From Deltaproteobacteria bacterium (GTDB lineage Bacteria > Desulfobacterota > Desulfuromonadia > Desulfuromonadales > JAAYDE01), in NCBI GenBank assembly GCA_017417085.1, contig JAFPZV010000281.1, forward strand, positions 1 to 6,847: DNA of 6,847 nucleotides, given 5' to 3'. The notes beneath the pieces are model-generated. The model had not been told where the DNA came from, searched no databases, and saw only the letters and a program-made list of their open reading frames with translations. Shown piece after piece: positions 1-6,847 of the stretch. How positions within the stretch are numbered: position 1 is the first letter of the stretch; every line of letters starts with the position of its first letter. Made by a program: the position numbers and the translations under genes.

Positions 1-401
1 ACGAACCAACCACCGCGCTGGATGTGACCATACAGGCCCAGATTCTCGATCTGCTGAAACAGCTCAAAGAGCAACGCCGGATGGCCATCCTGCTGATCAG
101 CCATGATCTGGGTGTTGTGGCCCAGTCGGCCGATCGGGTGGCGATCATGCGCGAGGGGATCATTGTGGAACAAGCGCCAGCAACGGAACTCTACCGGAAT
201 CCCCTGCATCCCTATACGCAAGGTCTCCTCAACTGCATACCCCAGCTGGGCGAACGCCACATTCCGCTGCGTCTCATGCCGGAAACGCCCCTGCCGGAAA
301 TATTCGGAGAACGCAACGGCACGGCACCTCCCCTGGTCAATACGGGCGAAAAGCACTGGGTCCGGCGCTGGGAGCAAACATCGCCTCCAGTGCCGGACTG
401 A
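1..401 (+). CDS. Peptide/nickel-type ABC transporter ATP-binding protein (DppD/OppD-like), C-terminal part
   Basis: This is the 3' end of a cytoplasmic ATPase subunit that powers an inner-membrane importer of the oligopeptide/dipeptide/nickel class. The 5' part lies outside the window; the reading frame begins at base 3. The first visible residues, EPTTALDVT, are the end of Walker B with its catalytic Glu plus the D-loop. About 30 residues on comes SHDLGVV, which carries the switch (H-loop) His. The segment [13 protein letters not shown] is the hallmark of the oligopeptide/dipeptide transporter C-terminal extension (oligo_HPY type). The tail has the usual PPLV...HWV pattern, but the Cys-rich GCxFxxRC block that normally precedes it is missing, so this tail is shorter than is common. 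Family assignment is firm; the substrate cannot be told from this fragment. Its stop is 12 bases from the stop of the convergent minus-strand gene. Confidence 0.93.
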   Translation, partial: EPTTALDVTIQAQILDLLKQLKEQRRMAILLISHDLGVVAQSADRVAIMREGIIVEQAPATELYRNPLHPYTQGLLNCIPQLGERHIPLRLMPETPLPEIFGERNGTAPPLVNTGEKHWVRRWEQTSPPVPD

Positions 402-413
402 TTGAGGACGGCT

Positions 414-2201
414 TTACTGGCTATCGCCAAAAAAGATGAAACGGAAATTGTCGGCGGTAACGCGCTCGCCGCGCCGCGTACGCAGAATCTCCTCGTGAGC
501 GGTAAACTGGGTGGCCACTTCCTGATGGATATCGGCCAGGGTGGTAACATCCCTTTTGCGCACTATCTCCTCCAAAAGCACATCCATCACCCGGTCCAGA
601 TAACTGTGTAAAGTTTCAACCAGCTTGTTTATGGAAAGCACTTCTTTTCCAGAATCGCGCAAGGTGATCACGGCGCGCATGATGCGGCGCGCCTGCCAGG
701 CCGTGGAAACAGCATAGGCGCGCAGGGTTTCCGCATAGGCTGCCGCCGAATGGAACTGCGCATGCAGATCGTCCAGCCGCCAGATCAGGAGCGCATGCTC
801 ACCCAGCGCCTTCCGCAAAGCCTCCCGCTGCCCGCTTCGGCTTTCGTCCGCGACCAGCAGAAGAATCTTTTCAATGATATTGTTCCCCGGCGTACTGGTC
901 TCCACTATCTTCATGGCGTCCTGCGCCTCCGAATTGCGGATCGATTTGACCAGATCGGCGGCCACCTTGGCGGCATAGCCACGAGTCGCATAGTGCACCA
1001 GATTGCGTACGATCCGGGCACTGTCATCGGTTTTGCGGCGTGGTGCCGGGAAAAGCGCCTCAATGCCGGACCACAGTTCCAAAAGCTGGCTTTCAACGGC
1101 GGTAGCGCTCAACGCGGTATTGTGCCGCTGGAAGGAACGCAACAGACGCTGGATGGAGTCGTCGTCCAGCTTGTCGCTAAACACCGTGACGATGGTGTTG
1201 TTGAGCAGGCGGGACAACTGGCCGGCACTGTGATCCGGACGTTTCAGAATCGCCGCCACCGGCTTGCCGTAGATTCCTGAAGTCGACTTTTCCAGATCAT
1301 ACACCAGCGCCGCACGGCTCCATTCCAGTTCCGTGCGGTGCACATGAAACCGGGTAAATTTTTCCAGCGACAGCAGCTTTTGTTCAGCAATCTGCCGGGC
1401 GCTGAAACCGTCGAAGGCTTCAATATCCACAAAGGTAAGATAGCCGGAGAGCCGGAAATTCTTGTCGAGAAAAATGCTGATATTCTTGTCCTCCGCAAAT
1501 GTTGCCGCATCCGGGCAGCTGGTATCCGCCGAGATGTTCATATGGACCGGGAATTTGTTCAGATATTTGAAATCCTTCCCGGTACGGAACACCACCGACC
1601 AGAATTTGGGAATGGAGGAAAAACGGCGGAGAAACTCGTCCAGATCCGCATAACTGGTTATGGAACGTCCCTGGGGATCGAAGAAAAAGCTTTTGTTTTC
1701 AAAGAAGATATGCTCCGGCGAATAGCCAATATCTATCAGCTCCGTCAGAAAAACCTTGGTCAGCCTCACAATCGCCGGTCGGTCACCCTTCGTTATTTTT
1801 TCCCGTAAAAGATCACCAACCCGCTCTATGTAGTGCATCTCCAAAAAGTTCTGAAGCTGCTGCAGCAGCGGCGTCAGCGTGTTCCAGTCGGAAATGCCGG
1901 AGAGCCGCACCACCAGATCCTCCCGCAAAGCCGGCGCTACCTCCTCAACAATCGGATCCTTCTGAATCTCCTGAATCAGCTCCTCCAGCACCGGCCGGAA
2001 GTCCGTCTCGTCGAAACCGGAAACGTCCGCCTCTCCCAAAATCTGCAGCAGTTCACGGCAAAGAACCTTGGCATCGCAGACCGGCACCTTGTAGATGTCG
2101 ATGGAATAGTTGAAAAGCAGCTCTTCAATGAGCTGCGCAAAAAACAGGATATTGCGGGTTTCGTCGTTGAGAATCCAACGGGACAGATTGGGCGGCAGCA
2201 T
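414..2201 (-). CDS. Large protein with ApeA-like HEPN-type C-terminal region and degenerate active site (595 aa)
   Basis: No named gene is recognised. I start it at the ATG at 2201, because an AAAGGAG Shine-Dalgarno lies 5 bases upstream; an in-frame GTG at 2222 would add seven residues that include that SD. The N-terminal ~220 residues are helical and acidic with no domain I recognise. Around residues 258-303 the pattern VDIEAFDGFSARQIAEQKL followed by a V-Y strand resembles the middle of large bacterial HEPN-containing hypothetical proteins. Residues 370-384 (ESQLLELWSGIEALF) and 527-541 (LVETLHSYLDRVMDV) look like the two framing helices of an ApeA-like HEPN domain, a fold often found in RNases of defence and toxin systems. 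Where I expect R-I-Y-R-x-R-N-x3-H, residues 506-516 read RIMRAVITLRD, so the Asn and His of the RNase motif are Ile and Asp. Another R-x4-H (RLDDLH, residues 475-480) exists, but it is not in the expected place. There are no membrane segments or signal peptide, so it is probably cytoplasmic. It follows the RdgC-like gene by 67 bases on the same strand. The gene is certain; the HEPN assignment is moderate and rests on remembered patterns. Confidence 0.72.
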   Translation of the reverse strand: MLPPNLSRWILNDETRNILFFAQLIEELLFNYSIDIYKVPVCDAKVLCRELLQILGEADVSGFDETDFRPVLEELIQEIQKDPIVEEVAPALREDLVVRLSGISDWNTLTPLLQQLQNFLEMHYIERVGDLLREKITKGDRPAIVRLTKVFLTELIDIGYSPEHIFFENKSFFFDPQGRSITSYADLDEFLRRFSSIPKFWSVVFRTGKDFKYLNKFPVHMNISADTSCPDAATFAEDKNISIFLDKNFRLSGYLTFVDIEAFDGFSARQIAEQKLLSLEKFTRFHVHRTELEWSRAALVYDLEKSTSGIYGKPVAAILKRPDHSAGQLSRLLNNTIVTVFSDKLDDDSIQRLLRSFQRHNTALSATAVESQLLELWSGIEALFPAPRRKTDDSARIVRNLVHYATRGYAAKVAADLVKSIRNSEAQDAMKIVETSTPGNNIIEKILLLVADESRSGQREALRKALGEHALLIWRLDDLHAQFHSAAAYAETLRAYAVSTAWQARRIMRAVITLRDSGKEVLSINKLVETLHSYLDRVMDVLLEEIVRKRDVTTLADIHQEVATQFTAHEEILRTRRGERVTADNFRFIFFGDSQ

Positions 2202-2206
2202 GAAAA

Positions 2207-2213
2207 CTCCTTT
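2207..2213 (-). promoter_or_regulatory. Shine-Dalgarno AAAGGAG deciding the start of the HEPN-like gene
   Basis: On the minus strand AAAGGAG is followed by five bases and then the ATG at 2201. It lies inside the longer open frame that begins with GTG at 2222, so it favours the shorter 595-residue product over a 602-residue one. Confidence 0.75.
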
Positions 2214-2268
2214 GATTGACACAGAATAAAAAACGGCAGTCGAATACCTTCAGGTTTTGAATCTCTCT

Positions 2269-3450
2269 TTAAGCTTTTTGTCCGTCATGTTCCAGCCAGC
2301 TACGGATAGCGGCCTCCTGCTGCGGCCAGCCGGCAGCCAGGCGCTCGCGCAAAAAGCCGGTCAGCACACTGTCGAACATCTGAATGCCGGTTTCCAGAAG
2401 ACTCATCCGTTCAAAGAAAACTGCCTCCCGTTCCATGGCGGCATCTACCAGATCGTCTTTTTCGATTTTCACCTTCGGAGTTCTGAAAGAGGCAAAATGG
2501 AACTTTTCCCCTTTCAGGTTCATTTTCCAAAGGTTTTCCTCCTGTTCCAAATAGAGCGTCGCATCCAGAATACTCTTGCCGCTCAGGAGCGCGGCGCGCA
2601 CTTCCTGAAAATGATCCTGCGGGCCGCTGACGGCAACCTTCTGCACCCCTTCGGGATTGTCGCCGCCAGCCAATGTCAGATGTTCGTCAAGATAGGCAAC
2701 GAAGCACTCCCCGTTGGCCAGCGGGCCGGGCCGGCAGACCGCATACTCTGAAGTGTCGGTCATGGTATGATAGATCAGCCAAAGAAAGAAATCGCAGCCC
2801 AGCCAGCGGTTGGCCGCGCACAGCTCCTGCACATCGTCGCTTGTCGCCTGGTTGGCGGCGACAAGCGCCTCTTTCAGCTCATTGTCCACCACGCTCAGGG
2901 CGCGAGCATAGGGCGGCACCGGAACCAGCCGCAAGCCCTCGAAGGTTTTGTTGAACAGTTCCATCAAAATATCGATGATGGATGAGCCGAGACCGGCAAA
3001 ACTTACCGTATCCTGTTCGGTATTCCAGACCAGATCGACCAGCAATGGCGAAGGCAGGGTGCGCTGCAGCAGATCGAGCCGAACACTTTCACGCATCTCC
3101 TCGCGCTGGCGGCGCGGCACCCGCCGGAACTGCGGATTGGCCGCCAGAAAATCGGCCTCGGCGCGCTGCTGATGCTGCCTGACCAGGGTCGCCGGCAGAT
3201 GACGCGCATCACGGCGCAGGGTAAAGGCAAAGTAGTGCTCATGCTGGAAAACATGTGGCCCGGCAAAGCCGCTTTCGTCCGGATTGCCGAACTCCACCCA
3301 TCCCACCGCCGATTCCTCGCGGCTCTCCTCAATGGAGCAAAATCCATGTTCCGCCAGCCGTTCGGCCACCCATGCGGCCAGATCGTCCGCAGGCCGCTCG
3401 CCTACCACATGAAACTGACAGATGCTGCACGTTGTGCTGAGTAAACCCAT
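2269..3450 (-). CDS. Divergent RdgC-like recombination-associated protein (393 aa)
   Basis: This probably belongs to the RdgC family. E. coli RdgC is a ring-shaped dimer that binds double-stranded DNA non-specifically and limits RecA filament action; a similar nucleoid role here is inference. Supporting patterns are an early GWVEFG (residues 50-55), then HLPATLVRQH (84-93) leading into a long basic, charged helix with RRQREEMRESVRLDLLQRT (113-131). Next comes a PSPLLVDLVWN strand (133-143), then an LFNKTFEGLRLVPVPP segment (165-180), matching the RdgC order 'LP..v....K.e....LLPR.f....w.d...lg.l...p'. The later WLGCDFFLWL (216-225) and GKSILDATLYLE (291-302) recall the longer RdgC-like proteins annotated in Geobacter relatives. 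At 393 residues it is well above the ~303 of E. coli RdgC. Near the N-terminus there is a CSIC pair (8-11). The ATG at 3450 has GGGAG seven bases upstream. It lies 68 bases or so after lspA and 67 before the HEPN-like gene, all on one strand. Confidence 0.7.
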   Translation of the reverse strand: MGLLSTTCSICQFHVVGERPADDLAAWVAERLAEHGFCSIEESREESAVGWVEFGNPDESGFAGPHVFQHEHYFAFTLRRDARHLPATLVRQHQQRAEADFLAANPQFRRVPRRQREEMRESVRLDLLQRTLPSPLLVDLVWNTEQDTVSFAGLGSSIIDILMELFNKTFEGLRLVPVPPYARALSVVDNELKEALVAANQATSDDVQELCAANRWLGCDFFLWLIYHTMTDTSEYAVCRPGPLANGECFVAYLDEHLTLAGGDNPEGVQKVAVSGPQDHFQEVRAALLSGKSILDATLYLEQEENLWKMNLKGEKFHFASFRTPKVKIEKDDLVDAAMEREAVFFERMSLLETGIQMFDSVLTGFLRERLAAGWPQQEAAIRSWLEHDGQKA

Positions 3451-3457
3451 AAAACAT

Positions 3458-3462
3458 CTCCC
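3458..3462 (-). promoter_or_regulatory. Shine-Dalgarno GGGAG of the RdgC-like gene
   Basis: GGGAG sits seven bases before the ATG at 3450. Its first bases overlap the 3' arm of a tiny CCGC/GCGG stem (3461-3472), which could partly mask it. Confidence 0.6.
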
Positions 3463-3518
3463 GCTGGTGCGGAAAAATGCCGGGAATGGCTTCTCTTCCG
3501 CCCATCATGAAAAATGGT

Positions 3519-4022
3519 CTAAGATTTTTTGTCGTGAAGATCTCCGTCCCCAGCCGCAGCGTGCGCCTGCTCCCTCCAGAGCCTGAAGGAAAGCAGGGCC
3601 ACACCGATGCAGATGGCGGAATCGGCGATATTGAAGGCAGGCCAATGATGGCCTTTCCAGTAGACATCAATAAAGTCGATAACTTCTCCCAAACGGATCC
3701 GATCGATCAGGTTGCCGGCCGCTCCCCCTAAAATAAGCGCAAGGGGCAGACGCATTGAGGGACTGTCCGCGGAATGCCGCCTTAAATACCAGAGAATCAC
3801 CAGGCAGGCCAGCGTCGAAACAACGATGAAGAAGGGCTTGCGAATGGAGCTGTTGGCCAAAATGCTGAACGCGGCCCCCTGGTTTCGCACCGAGACGATG
3901 GCCAGCAGATTGGGGATGACCGATACCGCCTCAAACAGTTCAAAGCGGGTTTCGATGTACCACTTGGTGATCTGATCGATCACGATGACCGGCAGCGTAA
4001 GCCCTAGCACCATTCGCCACAT
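3519..4022 (-). CDS. lspA: Lipoprotein signal peptidase (signal peptidase II)
   Basis: LspA is the inner-membrane aspartic protease that cuts signal peptides from diacylglyceryl-prolipoproteins just before the lipid-modified Cys. With the ATG at 4022 the product is 167 residues, close to E. coli's 164. The family blocks are all present in order: D16 in DQITK, NQGAAFS (47-53), GGAAGNLIDR with catalytic D107, EVIDFIDVYW (113-122), and WPAFNIADS with catalytic D134. About four hydrophobic segments are visible (around residues 4-17, 63-80, 93-107 and 130-147), as expected. A TTG at 4034 would add four residues; it has AAGAAGGG only two bases upstream, while the ATG has a weak GGGGA five bases upstream, so the exact start is uncertain. 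It follows ileS by about 80-90 bases on the same strand, a very common pairing. The hydrophilic tail ends in GDGDLHDKKS. The function is secure. Confidence 0.95.
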   Translation of the reverse strand: MWRMVLGLTLPVIVIDQITKWYIETRFELFEAVSVIPNLLAIVSVRNQGAAFSILANSSIRKPFFIVVSTLACLVILWYLRRHSADSPSMRLPLALILGGAAGNLIDRIRLGEVIDFIDVYWKGHHWPAFNIADSAICIGVALLSFRLWREQAHAAAGDGDLHDKKS

Positions 4023-4064
4023 GACGTTCCCCAAAGCCCTTCTTCACAAAAAAGACGAATCCCC

Positions 4065-4090
4065 GCAAAGGCGCATGAAGCGCCCTTTGC
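4065..4090 (-). terminator. Hairpin in the ileS-lspA gap, possible weak terminator or processing site
   Basis: The arms GCAAAGGCGC (4065-4074) and GCGCCCTTTGC (4080-4090) pair in ten base pairs with one bulged base and a five-base loop. In transcript (minus) direction it is followed by GGGGATTCGTC and only then by a run of six T (4048-4053). The T run is too far from the stem for a classical Rho-independent terminator. Partial attenuation, RNA processing or mRNA protection between ileS and lspA are the alternatives. Confidence 0.45.
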
Positions 4091-4111
4091 TCCTCAAGGA
4101 CGTATCCGTTT

Positions 4112-6847
4112 TCAAAGATCCTTCATATTCTCCAAAATGCCCGCACAACGTTCGCAGACATCCGGATACCGCGTGTTTTCTCCCACGGTCTCGGAGTAGT
4201 TCCAGCAGCGCTCGCACTTGGCGCCCAGGGCCTTCGCCACCCGGATCTTCAGGCCCGGCACCGTCTCGGCGGCAAGCCCATCTTCCACGGATGGCACCAG
4301 CTCCACCTGCGAGACAATACACAACGCCGGCAGTTCCGCCTTGTAAGCCAGGAGCAGTTCCCGCCACTCGCCCTCCGGGACCTCCAGCTCCACCCGGGCA
4401 TCCAGCGAATGACCGATCAGCTTGGCGTTGCGGGCCTGTTCCAGCGCCTTGGCGATCTCCTCGCGCACCGCAAGCAGGCGCGCATAACGTACTTCCAGTT
4501 CCTCATCAATACGTGCGGGATCCTCTTTGGGAAATTCGGCCAAATGAACGCTTTCCTCATGCCGTCCCGGCATGCACTGCCAGATCTCGTCGGCGGTAAA
4601 GCTCAAAACCGGCGCGATCAGACGCGTCAGCGCATTGAGGATCAGATACATCGCCGTCTGGCCGCTGCGCCGTTCGAAACTTTCGGGGCCGTAGATGTAG
4701 AGCCGGTCCTTCAATACATCGAGATAGAAGGCGCTCATGTCCACGATGCAGAAGTTGTGCACCGCATGATAGAGAAGATGGAATTCGTAATCGTCGTAGG
4801 CCTTGCGCAGACGAGCCGTCAGCTTTTCCAGGCGGGAAAGGGCCCAGCGGTCGATCTCCATGAGTTTTCCCAGCTCAATGCTGTCTCGCTCGGGATCAAA
4901 ACCCGCAAGGTTGCCCAGCATGAAGCGGGCGGTGTTGCGGATGCGACGATAGGCGTCGGAAAGGCGCTGGAGAATCTCCTGACTCAGACGGATATCGTCG
5001 CGGTAATCCTGGGCCGCCACCCAGAGACGCAGAATCTCCGCGCCAAATTTCTTGATAATTTCATCGGGCTTGATGACGTTGCCCACCGACTTGGACATCT
5101 TGCGGCCGGCGCCATCCACCACGAAACCATGCGTCAGCACCGCATGGTAGGGGGGAATGCCACGGGTGCCCATGCTGGCCAGCAGGCTGGAATGGAACCA
5201 GCCACGATGCTGATCGCTGCCCTCCAGATAAAGATCTGCAGGCGCGTGCAGATAGTCGCGGTTTTCCAGCACCGCGGCCCAGGAAACACCGGAGTCGAAC
5301 CACACGTCAAGAATGTCGTGCTCCCGGGTGAAATGATCGTGCCCACAGGCGCGGCAGCGCGTTCCCTCGGGCAGGAAGAACGCGGCGTCATGCTCGAACC
5401 AGATATCGCTGCCCTGTTCTTCGAACATGTCGGCAATATGTTCCATGATCGCGCCGTCGGCCAGCGCCTCACCGCACTTTTCGCAGTAGAAGACGGTGAT
5501 CGGCACACCCCACTTGCGCTGACGGCTGATGCACCAATCGGGACGGTTTTCAATCATGCCGTAGATGCGGTTGCGCCCCCAGGAAGGCGTCCAGACCACA
5601 TGGTTGATGGCATCCAGCGACTTGGCGCGCAGGTCGCCCTCTTCCATGGAGATAAACCACTGCGCGGTGGCGCGGAAGATGACCGGTTTTTTGCAGCGCC
5701 AACAGTGCGGGTAGCTGTGCGTGATTTTGGCCTCTTTCAACAGCGTGCCGAATTCCATCATCTTGTCGCAAACCGCGCGGTTGGCGGTGTGGATATCCAT
5801 ACCCGGGAAGAATTCGACATCATCGCGGTAGCGGCCATAGTCATCGACAGGATTATACACATCCAGCCCATAGCGCAGACCTACCTGATAGTCGTCCGCT
5901 CCGTGACCGGGAGCGGTATGAACGCAGCCGGTACCAGCATCCAGTGTAACATGCTGCCCCAGGATGATGAGAGAAGGCCGTTTGTACAACGGATGCCGGC
6001 ACTTTTTCCGCTCCAGCAGCCGGGAGGAAAAGACCTTCAGCACCTGCGGATCCTGCCAGTTCAGTTCACGGGCAACCGCGTCTTTCAGACCCTCGGCGAC
6101 GATGAACACCTCGTCTCCCACCTTGACCGCCACGTATGGCAAATCGGGATTGAGGCAAACCGCCAGATTGGCAGGAATGGTCCACGGGGTGGTCGTCCAG
6201 ATGATGAGCGAAAGTTTTTCGCCCTTCAAAGCCTCAAGCTCGCCGGGGAGCTCATCATCGTAGGGGAACTTCACGAAGATGGAAGAGGATGTATGATCGG
6301 CATACTCCACTTCGGCTTCGGCCAGCGCGGTTACGCAGGAGCAGCACCAGTGCACCGGCTTTTTCCCCTTGTAGAGGTTGCCGCGCGCGGCAAAGTGCGC
6401 CAGCTCGCGCGCAATGGTCGCCTCATAGTGGGGAGTCATGGTCAGATAGGGCTTGTCCCACTCGCCCAAAACGCCCAAACGTTCAAATTCGGCACTCTGA
6501 ATCTCCTGCCATTCCTTGGCGTAGGCGCGGCAGGCACGGCGGATATCAACGGTGGAGCAGTCCTTCTTCTTGGAACCCAGCTTCTTGTCCACCATCAGCT
6601 CAATGGGCAGGCCATGGCAGTCCCAGCCCGGGACATAGGGCGCGAAACAACCTTCCATCCGCTTGCTTTTAATGATGATATCCTTCAGGATCTTGTTGAG
6701 GGCATGGCCGATGTGGGTGTTGCCGTTGGCGTAGGGCGGGCCGTCGTGCAACACAAAGGACGGCTGGCCAGGACGCGCGGTGGACATTTTCAGGTAAAGA
6801 TCCATTTCCTGCCAGTGCTTGAGCATTTCCTGCTCCCGCTGCGGGAG
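4112..6847 (-). CDS. ileS: Isoleucyl-tRNA synthetase, 5' end outside the window
   Basis: IleRS is the cytoplasmic class I synthetase that activates isoleucine with ATP, transfers it to tRNA-Ile and edits mischarged valine. The visible 911 residues run from LPQREQEMLKHW to the TGA at 4112; compared with the usual ~930, roughly 20-25 N-terminal residues are missing beyond 6847. Positions below are within the visible part. The HIGH motif is at residues 45-48 (bases 6704-6715). The CP1 editing domain shows WTTTPWTIPAN (~217-227) and HTAPGHGADD (310-319) with its conserved Asp. A zinc-ribbon-like insertion has Cys pairs at 455/458 and 498/501 just before DILDVWFDSGVSW. EGSDQHRGWF and KMSKS (583-587, bases 5087-5101) complete the catalytic site. 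A C-terminal zinc finger has Cys at 878/881 and 898/901 (bases 4145-4216). No key residue is missing. Because the leader is outside the window, a T-box or other control cannot be judged. The family is certain. Confidence 0.98.
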   Translation of the reverse strand, partial: LPQREQEMLKHWQEMDLYLKMSTARPGQPSFVLHDGPPYANGNTHIGHALNKILKDIIIKSKRMEGCFAPYVPGWDCHGLPIELMVDKKLGSKKKDCSTVDIRRACRAYAKEWQEIQSAEFERLGVLGEWDKPYLTMTPHYEATIARELAHFAARGNLYKGKKPVHWCCSCVTALAEAEVEYADHTSSSIFVKFPYDDELPGELEALKGEKLSLIIWTTTPWTIPANLAVCLNPDLPYVAVKVGDEVFIVAEGLKDAVARELNWQDPQVLKVFSSRLLERKKCRHPLYKRPSLIILGQHVTLDAGTGCVHTAPGHGADDYQVGLRYGLDVYNPVDDYGRYRDDVEFFPGMDIHTANRAVCDKMMEFGTLLKEAKITHSYPHCWRCKKPVIFRATAQWFISMEEGDLRAKSLDAINHVVWTPSWGRNRIYGMIENRPDWCISRQRKWGVPITVFYCEKCGEALADGAIMEHIADMFEEQGSDIWFEHDAAFFLPEGTRCRACGHDHFTREHDILDVWFDSGVSWAAVLENRDYLHAPADLYLEGSDQHRGWFHSSLLASMGTRGIPPYHAVLTHGFVVDGAGRKMSKSVGNVIKPDEIIKKFGAEILRLWVAAQDYRDDIRLSQEILQRLSDAYRRIRNTARFMLGNLAGFDPERDSIELGKLMEIDRWALSRLEKLTARLRKAYDDYEFHLLYHAVHNFCIVDMSAFYLDVLKDRLYIYGPESFERRSGQTAMYLILNALTRLIAPVLSFTADEIWQCMPGRHEESVHLAEFPKEDPARIDEELEVRYARLLAVREEIAKALEQARNAKLIGHSLDARVELEVPEGEWRELLLAYKAELPALCIVSQVELVPSVEDGLAAETVPGLKIRVAKALGAKCERCWNYSETVGENTRYPDVCERCAGILENMKDL

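Noticed and set aside
750..1280. A 176-residue plus-strand open frame inside the HEPN-like gene
   Set aside because: It lies wholly antisense to a 595-residue coding frame, has no recognisable domain, and is typical of shadow frames in GC-rich DNA.
2216..2245. TTGACA on the plus strand with a TCGAAT-like box 18 bases on
   Set aside because: The -10 match is poor and no plus-strand gene follows; the region downstream codes for the RdgC-like protein on the other strand.
2202..2268. Possible own promoter or terminator between the RdgC-like and HEPN-like genes
   Set aside because: The gap has a T-rich stretch and a CCTGAAGG palindrome, but the palindrome leaves no loop, and no -35/-10 pair with acceptable spacing is visible on the minus strand.
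4145..4216. Cys pairs at the end of ileS as a separate small zinc-finger gene
   Set aside because: They are in frame with ileS and match the normal C-terminal zinc finger of IleRS.
3985..4599. A 204-residue plus-strand open frame across lspA/ileS ends
   Set aside because: Its product is a Pro/Arg/Ser-rich low-complexity string, antisense to clear ileS and lspA sequence.
1..6847. Mobile elements, CRISPR repeats, tRNA or rRNA genes
   Set aside because: No transposase, terminal inverted repeats, regularly spaced repeats or RNA gene signatures were seen on either strand.

Overview
The window looks like part of a Gram-negative bacterial chromosome with moderately high GC. The isoleucyl-tRNA synthetase and the ileS-lspA order remind me of Desulfuromonadales (Geobacter/Pelobacter-like, former Deltaproteobacteria). 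That assignment is from memory of family sequences, not from a search. Nothing points to a phage, plasmid, insertion sequence or CRISPR array.

Layout from right to left: four genes lie on the minus strand in one direction. They are ileS (5' end outside the window, entering at 6847), lspA, a long divergent RdgC-like gene, and a gene for a 595-residue protein with an ApeA-like HEPN-type C-terminal region. The gaps between them are about 67-90 bases, so they could be one transcription unit, perhaps with partial attenuation at a hairpin between ileS and lspA. At the left edge, on the plus strand, is the 3' end of a peptide/nickel-type ABC transporter ATPase gene. It converges on the HEPN-like gene with only 12 bases between the two stop codons. 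No gene-free stretch reaches 300 bases.

How the genes relate: IleRS charges tRNA-Ile, and LspA (signal peptidase II) matures lipoproteins in the inner membrane. These two are housekeeping genes that often sit together. The next two are less ordinary. The RdgC-like protein belongs to a family whose E. coli member encircles DNA and restrains RecA, but this one is about 90 residues longer. The last gene has the scaffold of large HEPN proteins, but the position where I expect the RNase motif R-N-x3-H reads V-I-x3-D. The most interesting question here is whether the RdgC-like and HEPN-like proteins form a conserved pair, in DNA maintenance or defence, and whether the HEPN-type protein has lost catalysis. 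Both ideas are inference and need alignments and neighbourhood comparison.
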